Source of the DNA: Anaeramoeba flamelloides | Lineage: Eukaryota > Metamonada > Anaeramoebidae | Reading direction: 5' to 3' | Assembly (NCBI GenBank): GCA_027625915.1 | Contig: JANTQA010000023.1 | Location: 11,284,001-11,348,000, forward strand | Length of the DNA: 64,000 bases | In this document: positions 44,601 through 57,393 of the stretch, piece by piece | Layout: every line of letters starts with the position of its first letter | Position numbering within the stretch: the first letter of the stretch is position 1 | Position numbers and translations under genes: made by a program | The notes under the pieces: generated by a model | The model's database searches: none | What the model was told of the DNA's origin: nothing | Seen by the model: the letters and a program-made list of their open reading frames with translations, nothing else

Positions 44601-47600
44601 ACTAACCTTCTATCAACCATCAAAAAAAATTTTCCAGATCTAAGGAAACAAGATTACGTAACTACAAAAAAGGAAATGAAAACAAAACAAAAAAGACAAA
44701 AAATGAAATAGTTTGTAAAATCAAAATTCTTTCCAAATTGAATGTAAAGTGTAGTATTATTATTCTTTCAATTGTTTAAACTGTGTCAAAATTTTTGGAA
44801 TTTAGTTTATAATGAATTATTCTTTGAAGTTAATTTGTTTCTTCTATAAATTGGTTTTACTTTTTGTTTTCAGGTTTTGTTCCCAATTAAAAACCGTGTT
44901 TCACTTTTTTTCCCTGATTCACTTTTTTTCCTGAATGGTTTGAAAAATTTAAATGATTTGTAATATTTAAAAATTTGATTTTTTTAAAAAAAATTAAGAT
45001 TAATCATAATTTGTCCGAAAATGATTTATCCAAAATCAATTATCCAAAAATTAAATTTATTTTTATTTTTTTTTTCTCTTTTTCCATATTAATCATTTTT
45101 ATTTGACAAAATTAATAGATCAATGACGCAAATAATTGGTGTTTTGATGCTAGGTGGTCAAATAACAACCCTTCAGTATTGTCTTGTTCATCATTTGATG
45201 GAGCTATTCGAATTTACTCTATTGATAACATTTCTCAAGGCGAGGAAGACGATGAATTTTATGGAGAAATTAATGGAAGCTCATCTAATTCAAAAAAAAA
45301 GAGATCTTCAACTTTTTCCCCAAAATGGCTGAAACCGCCTTGTAGAGTCTCTTTTGGCTTTGGAGGAAAAATTTCTTATGTAACAAAACAAAAAGGTAAA
45401 TCTGTCGTAATTTTATCAAAATTGGTTAGTGATCAGTCAATTGTTGAAAGAGCAGAAGAACTTGAAAAAGTACTTTGCTCCAATAAGAATGAAAAATTTG
45501 AAGAATTTTGTGATCAAAAACTTGAAGAATGCGGAAAGCAATTAGAGGAACAAAATAAAGAAAATGAAAACAATGAAGAAACTAAGAACTCACAATATGG
45601 AAATTTGGAAGCCGATAAAGAATTTTGGTCAATAGCCAAACTATTTTTAAAAGATAAAAAAAGAAAAAATTTATTAAATTATCTAGGTTTTGATAAAGAA
45701 AATTTAGAACAAGAAATTAAGAAATTTATTGATGATCAAAAATTACAAGTACCATATCCTAAATTTTGGGAAGACGAACCAGATTTTGACGTAGAAAAAG
45801 AAGAAGAAAAAGAAGAAGAAAAAGAAGAAGAAAAAGAAGAAGAAAAAGAAAAAGAAAAAGAAAAAGAAATAGAAGAAAAAAAAGAAGAAGAAAAAGAAAT
45901 TGAAAAAGAAAAAGAGGAAGTAAAAGAAGAAGAAGAAGAAAAAGAAGAAAAAAAAGATGATGAAGTAAAAGATGAAGTAAAAGAAGAAGAAAAACAAGAA
46001 GAAGAAGTAAAAGAAGAAGTAAAAGAAACAGAAACAGAAACAAAAAAAGAAAATGATTTAAGCAATTTATTTGGTGAATATTCAAATAACGATGGATTAT
46101 TTAATTATGATAATTCACAATCCGAACAAGAAGAGGAAGAACTATTCCAAGAGGAAAAAGATAAGGAAATTGAGATTGAAAAAGAGATTGAAAAAGAGAT
46201 TGAAAAAGAAATAATTGAAGAAAAGCCAAAGGAAAAAACTGGAATTGAAAAAAGATTTTTAAACAACTTCCAATTATTCCCAAGCATTGAAGATCAAAAT
46301 AAAGACAAAATTAAAAGAATCAAATCTGTTGACGAAATGATCACTTCTGCCTTATTAATGGGAAGATTTGATTTAGCAGTTGATTGTTGTATTAATGCAG
46401 GAAGGATGTCTGATGCATTACTTATTGCCTCTGCAGGAGGAGATAAATTATGGGAAAAAACACAAGAAATCTATTTTGAACATAGAAGAAACAAGCCATT
46501 TGCAAAATTATTGGAGGCAGCAATTAAAAACAAAATGAAATTTGTTGTTGAAACCATTGAATTGGTCGAATGGAAGGTCGTCTTAGCAATGCTTTGTATT
46601 TACACCTCTGGAAAGGAATTCAAAGCGCTAGTTAATCTTTTAGGAAGGAGACTCGAAAACTCTGAAAAATATTTGAATTCGTCACTTGTTTGTTATCTTG
46701 CTTCAGAAAATCTCGGCAAGGTAATTGAAATTTGGTCCAAGCAACAGCCATTACAAACCGACACCGATTTGATTGACTTGATTGAAAAGTATTTTGTATT
46801 CTGCAAATGCATTAAAGTCACTGGCTTAAGCACCTATATTTATGATAAAATGATCCAATTTATCTCACTTTTAAGTTCAATCGGTGAAAATGCCCTCGCA
46901 TTAAAATATTTAAGTTCAATCAATTTATCGAGCAGCACAAGCAATGAAAAGACTATGGATAATGTTATTCAATTACAAGAAAGATTAATTCATTCCCTAA
47001 GTTCTCAAGAAAAATCCAACCTTCCAAATGAATTAAATTTAGACTTTAACGTTCGAAAAAAAGAAAAAAAAGCGAAAAAACAAAGCGGCAGCCAATTTAG
47101 CCCAAAAAGCTTTAGAACCAATAAGCAAAGCTATGATATTATGAACCAATCTCTGAGTGATTCTAGCCCTCCTGTTAGCAGATTAAATAGAAATCAAATT
47201 ATGAATCAAAACACTATACCCATATCAAATCAAGATCACACATTCATCAGCACTAAAAAATCATCACCAATGAAAAAAAGTTATGTTCCAAAAAACTCCA
47301 AGATTCAAATTTTGAATCCAAATATCCCATTTAGTTCAAATGTTCCCAATAACAGATTTAACCAAAGAACAACATCATCATCATCAAACAATAGAAATAA
47401 TATTTTGGAACAGGGACCACCAAAGAATCTTAATTTTAATCAACAAATAAATATATTGAATCCTCTGAATAATACCAATACCAATAGGAACACTAATACT
47501 AATAAACCACAAATATTCCAACCAAAAACGATACGTTCAAATATCCCCATTAGCAATCCACAAAATAAACCAATGAACACAGCAAATTCCCACCAAAGCG

Positions 47601-48352
47601 CACCACCAAAGCAAATTAAAATTAAACAGACAATGGAAATTACACCACCAAAAACTTTTTCCAACCAACCAAACTTGCCTTATAACCCCAACCAATTACC
47701 AATTAAACAGCAAGGCTCAACAATACCAATAACACCATATAATCCAATGTCGGGCCAAAATAGAAATATTCAGCAAACTAATAAGCAGCCAATTAATGTC
47801 TTTAACCCAAAACGCCACGGACAGAACATGGGACAAAATGAATATTCAATGATGAAACCACAAACAACAACCATGTCGACATCAAGAAACGTCAACAACC
47901 AACCAATTCGCGCCAAAACAATTGGCACTGTTAACACCACTTCTAAACAAGAAATGCTTAGCCCCCAAACCAATAAAAAAAAGGTAATCAAAAAAAAGGT
48001 ACCCCAAAAAAAAGAAGCATATCTTAAATTAGTGTCAAGAGATAAGGCCGTTATCGTTCATATTTTTAATCAGTTGATTGATGAACTATATAATAGATCA
48101 TTACAGAAGCCAATGCTGAAAAGAAAAACTGACGAATATTTGAAAAAAATTGTCGAATTATATCAATCACTAGAAGAGGATAAACTTTCTCAGGAATTAA
48201 TTAAAGAATTATTACAATTAATAGACATTATTAAATTAGGCAAATTTAACGATGCACTGAATAAAGTTAGCCAAATCTTAAGAAGCTATAGTTCTGAAAC
48301 AAAAAAATGGGGGATCGCATTGAAAGCAATTATGAGAGAATTTAAAAAATAA
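41675..48352 (+). CDS. SEC31: Sec31, COPII outer-coat subunit, four exons
   Basis: Exons 41675-42148, 42289-42540, 42646-42864 and 45119-48352 join in phase into 1,392 residues. The N-terminus is a WD40 propeller with typical Sec31 text: MFNIKRTANVSWCP, PTQLITTSIDD..CPVVQLWD, HTSGILSASWCP, LFLTAGKDQRAICWN, NNWCFDARW and SFDGAIRIYSI. Residues about 535-630 form a Glu/Lys repeat. Residues about 715-940 form the alpha-solenoid that makes the COPII cage edge (MITSALLMGRFDLAVDCCIN). Then comes a long Asn/Pro/Gln linker (~945-1275), which in known Sec31 binds Sec23/Sar1. Residues ~1277-1392 form the helical C-terminal domain. Sec31 with Sec13 builds the outer coat on vesicles leaving the ER. Intron 3 is 2,254 bp and contains two MITE-type elements; introns 1 and 2 are 140 and 105 bp. 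An upstream in-frame extension exists, but the ATG at 41675 matches family starts. Confidence 0.95.
43600..43870 (+). mobile_element. Family 4 element, partial copy, in SEC31 intron 3
   Basis: It matches the interior of the 29490 element: ACTGATAAATCAGAATAAAT, GAAAATTTTTATTTCAATTT, TGAATAAAGGCCTTTATTGG, GTAAAATTAGTTGAACTTCG, and GGGAAATTGAACAAAAATTT further on. The terminal CCACCAAGATC arms were not found, so it is a fragment or a diverged copy. Confidence 0.6.
44275..44809 (-). mobile_element. Family 1 MITE, copy 4 (~535 bp), in SEC31 intron 3
   Basis: Opposite in strand to copy 3 and nearly the same length. Ends are TAAACCCCATTCCAAAAATT then TGGACACACCC on the left, and GTGTCAAAATTTTTGGAATT then TAGTTTA on the right. 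Its interior is the reverse complement of 26067-26601. Flanked by TA. Confidence 0.85.
45785..46044 (+). repeat. GAA/AAAGAA repeat coding for Glu/Lys tract in SEC31
   Basis: Purine-only triplet and hexamer repeats encode alternating Glu and Lys. All three opposite-strand frames are also open here, which produces false antisense frames. Confidence 0.9.
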
Positions 48353-50883
48353 TTTTTTTCATTAAATTTCTTAATAGAAATTCTTCTGCTTACATTCAGA
48401 ATTTAACTTTACTTTGATTTTTTTTTTTATTCATTGATCTGTTTTTATTCATTTGAAACACTTTTTATTACTTTTTTTACTTATATTTATTGATTTGTTT
48501 TTTTGATTTGATTTGATTTGATTTGATATTATTAATTACATCAAACTTTTTTTTAAATTTTTTAGATCTTTTTGATCAAGTAACTAATAAAGAATTCATT
48601 ATCCTATTTTAATCGAATGTTTATCATTTAAACAAAAAAATTTTGGTTTTTTTCAGTTGATTTAATCAGAGTTCACATTTTGTATCTTTTTCGAAAAAAA
48701 AAACCTCAAATAATTCTTTTTTTGATTGCATAGAATCAAATTATTCTTTTTTTATTTCAATGTTAAATTCAAACTTAGTTCTTGTTTAAATTGTGTTTTT
48801 TAATATAATCTCATCTATCAGTCTCAAAATTTAATAATGAATAGTTTTAAAAAAATTAATAAAAAGAATTTAATATTTCAATAAAATTCAAGATTTTTTA
48901 GGTATTTTCTACTTGTGCTTTTGGTTTCCATCACCTTTTCTACAATCCTGATATTTTTGGATTGATATTTGAGAAGTAAATTATTTTTCTTGGAAATAGA
49001 ATCAAAACAATCTTTATATAAATAGGGTTTTGGTATCAAAAAAAATTTTTTACTAATTTTGTGTATCAAAATAAAATAATAAGGGATTTTTTTGTAAAAT
49101 TATACTTCAATGGGACTTTAACAAGTGGAAAATGTTTGATAAAAATCTATTCCATTGGAATTATTTGAATTTTATGATTCCAAATTTTAATTTTTGTAAT
49201 AGTAACAATTCCAAAAATGGAATCTTTTTGGAAACTCTGGATATAATGAAAATTTTCTTGATTTTTTTTTTTTTCTAAATTTCAGTTTTTTTTAAGGTAC
49301 TAATATATGTTAACTTTTTGAAATTTTTAAAGTCATAACATTGCCGGAAAAAAATAGTTGTGTTCCAATAGAGATCGGACTTTAAAATTAAAATATCAAA
49401 GGGGATTAAACTCAATATAATGTACATTGAGATTACAATATTTAAAATTGATCCAAACAGACATTAATAATATAAAGTTATGGGTTCTCAAAAAAAGTTC
49501 TAAAAGAAATAAATAAAAATTTTTCATTTGACTATGATTTTTTTTTCATAAGTTTTTCATATATTTTAATTAAAATTTACATTCTAATGACCATTTTCGT
49601 AGGATGCTGGTTGGTTATAAATTGGTTTTATTCTTTTATTAATCCTATAAATAACAAATGTATACAATAGATTAATATTTTATCCCATAAGAGAAAAAAG
49701 TTCTATTTTCTGAAATATTATTTTTAAACTAGTAAATTGTTTATAATTACAAATAGTACCAATTCTAAAAAAAAAAAAAACTGGAAAGAAATCGTTTTTA
49801 ACAATTGTTATTGTTGGAAATTCCAACCAAATAGTTTAAAAAACCAAACATAAGAGATATATTTTGAACATTATTAATACTTGTCTAATTTAAAAAATAA
49901 ATTGTAATAAATGTAATATACTCCATCCAGAAAAGTTATAAAAAAAAAAAAAATACATTATTGTTTCAATATTAAATGATTTTTCATCAATTTAAATGAA
50001 CTCTTGATGAAATTTTTATGGTATTAAACCCAATTTAAATTGTTTTTCTTATTTTAAATTTATTTAGAAATTTTGCTTCAACTTTTATAATAATTAAAAT
50101 AAAATTCACATTTTTTGAAATAATAAAACTGCAATATTCGTTTGTATTATTAGTATGGTAGAAGGGAATTAATTAAAGAAAATTATATCAAAATAAAAAA
50201 AAGAGATGAAGAAAAATATTTAAAGTAATAAGATAAAAATAATAATATCATTTAAATTGTCATATTTAAAAGTATCTACCATCCTTGGGTTTTTTTAATA
50301 TGAGGAGTTAAAAGAAAATACAAGAAAATTTAAGAAAATATCTTTTTATTTCTTATATTAAAAAAAAAAACAGTTATTGTTGGGTTTTTCAGAGTTGGGA
50401 AGAATTTAGTAAAATCTCTTGTTTTACTAAATTATTTTGAATGTTGAAAACTCACAGTTAACTTTTTTTATTATTTCAAATTGAAAGAAAATTTATGAAA
50501 TATTCTTTTTATTTAAGTAATTTTAAATAAAGTGCTTATGTTTTTTCTTGGGTTTTCGGTTTGTTCGGAAATCTGTTGGATTTTTACAAACAAATAGAAC
50601 CCCTTAAGAAAACTTTTTCAGTCAGCAGTACTAAATAACATTTCATAAGTATTTAAAGGGTGTTAAAAACAGGATAGAAAGATTATCAATAATTAAAAAT
50701 TATTGGAAAAGTTGTAAATTTTAGTTTGAATTTATCTAATATTTTTTTTTTTTCTTTAACTTAAAGATAATTATTCAAGTTAAAACTGTCATTAAAAAAA
50801 CTTTTTTTTTACAAGAGTTTACATGATTAAAAATCACAATCTATCGGCGAATAGGTAATTTAAATTATATAAGGTTTATTGAC

Positions 50884-50914
<31 letters not shown>

Positions 50915-52889
50915 GGGTGGGGGGGTATACTATATGAATTAAAAAATATTGCTAACTGGTAAATGTGTAAAATCAAAAATGACTTTCTTTGTTAGCTGAT
51001 AAGTTTATCATAAAATATTATGTGTGGATTTATAAATTATTCAGATTTTTATATGGGTATTCTTTCAATTATTAAATAAAGTCTGAAAAGATGAATACTT
51101 ATAAAATCCACAATAATTTTTTGAAAAGTACCAAAATTAATAAAAAGTGTGATATTATGTTATTATTTAGAAGTGTTTGCATAATCTTGTATTTAAAAAA
51201 CAATCTCTTTTTGAATAATTGGTGTATTTTAGCTTAATTTTCTTTATTTTTAATTGAAAATATTTTTGTTTATTAAGCTATTGATATTTTGTCAAAAATG
51301 TTCTTTGAAAGAAGTAAAAAATACTATAAAGTGATTATTAGTTCATATAATATATCTTTTTCTGTGTATTTTAATGTTAAGGATGACCAAATCCCTTCCA
51401 ATTGACAATATTAATTATTTGAAAGGAATTAGGTCTCCGAATCCAGTAAAAAATTAAGCAATGTATATAAAGATAAATATTTGGGTATTAATAAATCTTC
51501 AACATTACTTAAATGTTGTATTTTTGATCAAAAATTAAAGTTATCTCAGGGTGAAAAAATTACAAAAAAAGTTAATTATTTTTTAGAATTGAAAGATTAA
51601 ATTATTGCAAAAAATCCCTAACATGAAAATAATTACTGAAAAGGTTTTTAATTGTAGATATTATTATTGTTGTTAAGTAATTATTTTTATTTAAAATTAA
51701 AAGCTTTTTTTAAATGGCAATATTTTTTATGGGTCACGTAATAAACCTACCAAAAGGTTATTAAAATTGGAAGTCTTTAGGATAAGAATTTTATTGCTTG
51801 ATAACTTTAATTCATTCTACTTATTTTCAAACATAATAAAGCCTTATGGGGGTTTACTGGGGTTTGGAAAATGGGTAATTTTATTCTTGTTTTTGATGGA
51901 TTGAATATTATCTTGTAAAAGTGTAATTTAATTTATCAACTTTCTAATAAGTGGTGGGTTTGAATAGCAAGAGTTTTATTACAAAATAAAAGAAACAGCT
52001 CTAAGAATGAATGTCTAAAAAATTTAGTTTTTACAATCTGAGAGAGAAATAAAGAGCTTCGTGCTTATATCAAGATTTTGATAATAATAATTTTAATATC
52101 TGATTATCTTAATAGAATAATAATAATTTTAATCAAAAAAACTTTTGCTAAATACAATCTTTCAAATTTAATCAAAAAAAAATCATAAAACATACAAAAG
52201 TATAAACATTGGATAAACGATTTTATATTATAAATCCATTCAGGCTCAAAACCCAAAATTGGGTGTTTCGTTTATTATTCCCAAAAGTAGGATAAATTCA
52301 TATAACTCTTTATTTCTCTCTAAAATCCTAAAAACATCTATTTTTTACAAGATTCAATATTTATTATTATGAATTATTCAGCAATTGCAGAAAATTGATC
52401 CTAATATTAACAATTAAAAAGCATGACAGAATTATTTCCATTTCAGATTATTTATCAAATACTATATATTTCTAATATGTGAAATTTTAAAAATATTAGA
52501 AAAATTTATTTCTATATTTAACCCTTTTTTTCATTTTGGTGAAAAGAACTCTTTAATACCAAATTAAATTATTTTCTATTACAACTCAAATTATTAAAAA
52601 AAAAAAAAAAAAAATGATTCTTTAATTATTTTTATTTTTTAAGGCTAAATGCTAATTGCTTATTTAAAATTTAAAGGGTATTTTTGTTTAAAACTACCCT
52701 TTTTTTTTTTAATAAAAAAACTAAAAATATTTTTAATTAGTATTTAAATATAAATATTATTGGGTAATCTTTTCATATATGATAATAATACATTTCACAG
52801 TGTGATCTAAAAACAATATTAATATCAAATTGAGTTATTATTTTTGAAGATTTTCCAATAATTATAATTTTTGATAGCTGTGTATTTAT

Positions 52890-52921
<32 letters not shown>

Positions 52922-53256
52922 GGGGAGGAAGGAAAGAAAAACAGAGAATTATTTTTAAAGCACAAATATGTATTAAAACACAAATGATCCACTTCTTTTC
53001 CGTATGTTTATATTTAAAATTCCCAGATGGCAGAGTAGACAATTTTTAAAACTGGGTATTGTTCAATATATTCATAATAACCAATTTTTTATTCGCATGT
53101 TTGTTAAACATAAGTTTCTTTGACTGGGGAAGTTGAAAATTTACAAATGTTGATAAATTTGGAACATTTTCTTTTATATCATATCTGAGCTGTAGATAAG
53201 CATGTCTGTGGGAAAATGGAAATGATAAAGCTCCTGTTTAGGATCAAACTCGTATA
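48353..53256. other. AT-rich spacer between SEC31 and the coiled-coil gene, no gene seen
   Basis: About 4.9 kb with no protein-like frame longer than ~90 codons. It contains a T run of about 32 bases followed by G-rich text near 50889-50928, TTTGA repeats near 48508-48525 and AAAAG repeats near 52910-52920. No further copies of the named repeat families were noticed. Confidence 0.45.
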
Positions 53257-54553
53257 TTAGATAAAATCCTTATTTGGTAAAATATTTTCTTGGTTTTTTT
53301 GGTCAAATCTCAAAGTTTTATATATTTTCTTTTTGTTTTTGAATCTTTTGAACCAATGATTTTTATTTGCGTTTTTATTTTCATTTTTTTTTGCATTTTT
53401 TTTTGCAATTTTTGAAAAATTGATAGTCTGTCTCCTCGTTAACAGCTTGTCTTTGGGTATTCTCGTAAATGTGTTCAATTCGTTAGAGATTCTCCTTTTT
53501 TTCTTCTTGGCTTTTATTTTTTTCATGTTCTTATTTCTTCGATTTTTGTCCCTTAACGGATTTTTCGACCTTTTTTTGAATTCACTGTTTTGAAGTTTTG
53601 GCAAGGGTGATGAAATTATTGAGATGGTTTTTGTTTGATCATATCTCAGAGATTTTTTTTTAACGTTATTTTTTCTTGTGACGAGGTTTCTTTTTCTTGA
53701 TCCAATAAATTGGATTGTTTCATCTTCAAAAATTTGTTTTGTTGGCTTTCCTTGAGATAATTTCCTTGCACTCCTTTTTAATTTTTTAATTTGATTTTCT
53801 AGTCGTGTGTTCGTAAGTTCTATCTCGAGCTTCTCTGTTCTTAATTCGTTTATTTCTTTTTGTAAATTTTTGTTTTCAATTTGTAATTTCCTCTTTTCTA
53901 ACACAATTTGATTTCGAATTTCGTTTGAGTGTTCTAAAGCGTTTAACCTTCTTTCAACATGATCTTTTGGAGAGTTTTGAAAATTATAATAAAAAAAATA
54001 AGAGGTAAAAAATTTAGAAAAATGAATTAACGGTTATTTTATTAAAAACTTTAAACAAATTATTTATTGCTTTTTAATAAACAATAAACAAGAAACAACA
54101 AACAACCTAGAATTTAGATCAAGAAAACTATGAAAACGTATCGTATTTTTTTTACATTATCTCTTTTGTATGTTTTGGTAGTTGCTCTTAAATATGGTTT
54201 CAAATAGTTTTGATCTTGGACAAGGTTTTTATTTTTTATTTAGTGATCGAAAAATAGAATACAAAACTTGCAATAAACAAGAATTGAAAAGAATTTTAAA
54301 AGATCTACTTACTTTTCAATCCTTCTGTTTCTTTTTTATGAAGCTTTTTTAATTTTTTATGCAAGTCTTCAAAGCCTTTGACACGTTCAACATATTTATT
54401 AATTTCCTGTTTCTGTTGAAGGATTTTTCTTGTTAAAACCTCAATTGTTTCCTGCTTGGTCTTTTTGCTTCGGTGTCTTGGAGTTTCTTTTTTTTTGTTC
54501 TTTTTTTGGTGGATAGGAGCATTGTCTAAATTCTGATTCTTTGGGTAACTCAT
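53257..54553 (-). CDS. Basic coiled-coil protein, function unknown, two exons
   Basis: Exons 54553-54313 and 53963-53257 join in phase over a 349-bp intron (donor GTAAGT) into 315 residues. Residues ~35-150 form a continuous heptad-type coiled coil running across the splice join (IEVLTRKILQQKQEINKYVE, then NALEHSNEIRNQIVLEKRKL and onward). The remaining half is very basic, with clusters of Lys and Arg (KKIKAKKKKRRIS, KIAKKNAKKNENKN) and scattered TRR/TLR motifs. Such basicity fits nuclear, nucleolar or microtubule binding, but none is shown. I do not recognise a family; the leucine spacing is not followed by a bZIP basic region. The ATG at 54551-54553 was chosen as the first Met giving a hydrophilic start (MSYPKNQNLDN). 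Confidence 0.72.
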
Positions 54554-54809
54554 GAATATTTCTAATTGTGAAATGAAAATGGAAAAAAAATAATCCAAAA
54601 ATCGTTACTTTTTTCTTTTTGAAAATTTATTCATCAGTTGTGTAAATTTTCTGATATTATCATTAGAAATTACTTTATTTTGGGCTTTTTGAATTGATGA
54701 ATCTAAAAATAATCTTTTTTACTTTTGAATTCTGATTTCATGAATAAACTTGTTTCTTTGTTGAAGCAAATCTACACACTAAATGAAAGATCAAATACAC
54801 CAAAACGAT

Positions 54810-55060
54810 AATTATACTGATAAATTCCAATAAATCTCAAAAAATTTTTAGTTCAATTTCCCTTTTTATAAATCTTTTTACCGATTTCATATAAAACATT
54901 ATCAGAGAAAGTGAGTTTTGAAGAACAACCAAACCTAGAGAGTTTCTTAACACTTGACTGCACAAAATGCTCTATTCAAAGCTTGAGCATAATAATTCCA
55001 AAAGGAAAATCAAGTAAAAATTTCCAAACATTTATTGTAATTTATCGTTATATGAGAACA
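54810..55060 (-). mobile_element. Family 4 element, partial copy
   Basis: Reverse complement of the interior of the 29490 element: GGAAATTTTTACTTGATTTT, GTCAAGTGTTAAGAAACTC, GGTTGTTCTTCAAAACTCAC and GGGAAATTGAACTAAAAATT when read on the minus strand. The outer arms were not recognised. It lies ~250 bp upstream of the coiled-coil gene. Confidence 0.6.
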
Positions 55061-57193
55061 ATATTGTTAAAGTGTGTTTATTAAAAAGAAATTCCCAGAA
55101 GGAAAGATTAATGTGGAAAAGTTTAATATTTGTCCTATAGATATCATTATTGGAAACACGTTGCCAAAAATTGTAAAATATCAAATGTTTTATAAATTGG
55201 AAACAAATTCAAGTAATAACTTAAAAATTTCTCAAAACATTAAGAAGTTTACTTTCAAATAATATTTGAACTTAATTACACACACTTTCAGATGTTCGAT
55301 TTAATATTGTATTGGAACAAGAAAAAAAAAACATGTCTAAAATGTGAAAGAAAGGTTTTATTATTTCTTTTCGAGCGTTTTTGTACCTTTCTAGATTAAT
55401 TTCAGCTTCAAAAAATGGAAATTCTGTTCAACAATTTCCCAAACAGCAAGATTTGTTGGACTTTTTGATCACTGAACAGTAAAGTTATCAAATATTATAC
55501 AGATTAAATTCTTTTGTTATTATTAATTTTAGGGGTGACTTTCAGATCTTTGAGAAATCACTTCAGGAACCCTTAATTTCCACAGTATTTGACAGAAAGT
55601 ACCTAAGAGGAATCATGGGGATACATGATATATTTACAAGTTATTTAATCAGTTTAAATTTTTTAAAGTAATTAGTTTTTGTTTTTCTCACGACTGTAAG
55701 TTTTTTTATTTTAATAAAGTTTTTTCTTTATCATTAATTCTTCTTGAAGAAAAATTAATTATAAATTATTTTATTCTTCTATTTTTGAAAATTTTCAATT
55801 ATTTCTTTTGTTCTTCTTGATCCTCTTTCAACTAATTTGTTGACACCCCCAATAATAGATTCTTATAATTTTCATTTTTAATAATCTATGATTATAATAC
55901 AAGCTTTTTAATGAAAATAAATGTAGAATTTATATTTCTTTTTTTTTTATTTGTTATGCTCTGAAAATTTTTAATTTATAATTTTTTTTTTTCACTCTAC
56001 CCAATAAGCGAATTCATTCAACATAATTTTTTGATAGGGTGATAAAATCCCACAAAGCAATTTTTTTCTTTCTTTTCTTTTTTCTTTATTTAAATTAAAA
56101 CCAAAAGGATTAAGAGTTTCTGCTACTGGAAGAAAAGTTTATTACTACCAATAATTTTCCTTCATTTTTAAGTTCAGGTTATTATTAGAATTTTGAAACT
56201 GTTTATTATTCAAAGTTTATAAAAAAAAGAAAAAAATATAAGAACTAAATTACTTAGTACAATTTTGAGACAACACACCCAGCCACCTTCTACATTTTCT
56301 AATGAAAAATATTAGGTAAATTATTTGTAACAAACCTAATAATGTATCATTTTTTCTCTCTTTTTCTTGTGTGGCAAATATTTTTCCATAATAATAAAAC
56401 TATTGTATATAAAGGATTTACTACTTAAACATAATGTTAAATATAGAAATAAAAAAGAAGCCAACTGGGATTTTTTAGGGAATAAATGGACAAAAATATG
56501 GAAAAAGATAATTTTAATAATAAAATAACTAAGAAATCCTGAAAAAAAAAAATACTTGAAAATAAAGAAAAAAGAAAAATAGGTATAATATTAAAAAAAT
56601 ACAGTTCACCTAGTGTCTATAAAGTAATGATATTAATTCGATTTCTTTTTAGGTTATAAATTTATTTAAATTCTATAGTTATACATAGGAACGTATTGAT
56701 AATTATTTTTATATGATACCTTTTTTTATATTTTCAAAATTTTACTTAACCTTTTTTAACATAAAATTGTTTTAAATTTTTTGATTTTTTAATAAAAAAA
56801 AACACCATATACACTCTAAAATTAGAAGGGTGACTTAAAAACAATTTTTTCATAGAAATGATATAATATCTTGTTGTTCTGGCTAATTAAAGTATATTTA
56901 TACAATATACACTGGGTGTTGCAATAACCCCATGTAATTATGTTGTTGTAATGTTTTTCTTTTTGTTAAAAAATACAAATACGAAAATAATTAGAAAGTA
57001 TCTTGCTGAACAAATTCAAATACAAAAAAAAAAAAAAAACATAGGATTCTGGCTTTCGAAAATACGATTAATAAAAAAAGAGCCCATACAACCCGATTAA
57101 GATCAAACCAAAAAAAAAAAAAAAAAAAAATTACTAAAGGTTTACAAAAAAATTTCCTTTAACTTAAAAAAAAACAACGAGGAAACTTAAATG
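55061..57193. other. AT-rich spacer, no gene seen
   Basis: The short frame at 55074-55262 lacks any recognisable feature and adjoins a repeat fragment. Otherwise A/T tracts. Confidence 0.4.
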
Positions 57194-57393
57194 TATAGCC
57201 AGTTTCACTTTTAAGGCACAAACTTTCAACTAAATTTAAGGCACAAAAAAATCTCAAATTACCAAACACAAAATTCAGGTTCTAGTAAAATAAATTATAA
57301 AAAATAAATTCCAATTTTTGTGCCTTAATTTGAGATTTTTTTGTACCTTAAATTTCGTTGGAAATTTGTGACTTAAAAGTGGAACTGACTGTA
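57194..57393. mobile_element. Palindromic MITE (family 3), copy 7, well preserved
   Basis: It starts TATAGCCAGTTTCACTTTTA and ends AAAAGTGGAACTGACTGTA. Of the repeated motif, AAGGCACAAA is exact twice in the left arm, and the right arm keeps GTGCCTTAATTTGAGATTTT. It is ~200 bp, matching copy 1 over nearly its whole length. Confidence 0.85.

Noticed and set aside
45736-46085. Three overlapping minus-strand frames of ~84-109 codons
   Set aside because: They are translations of the complement of the SEC31 Glu/Lys tract; composition is pure Phe/Ser/Leu and has no gene features.
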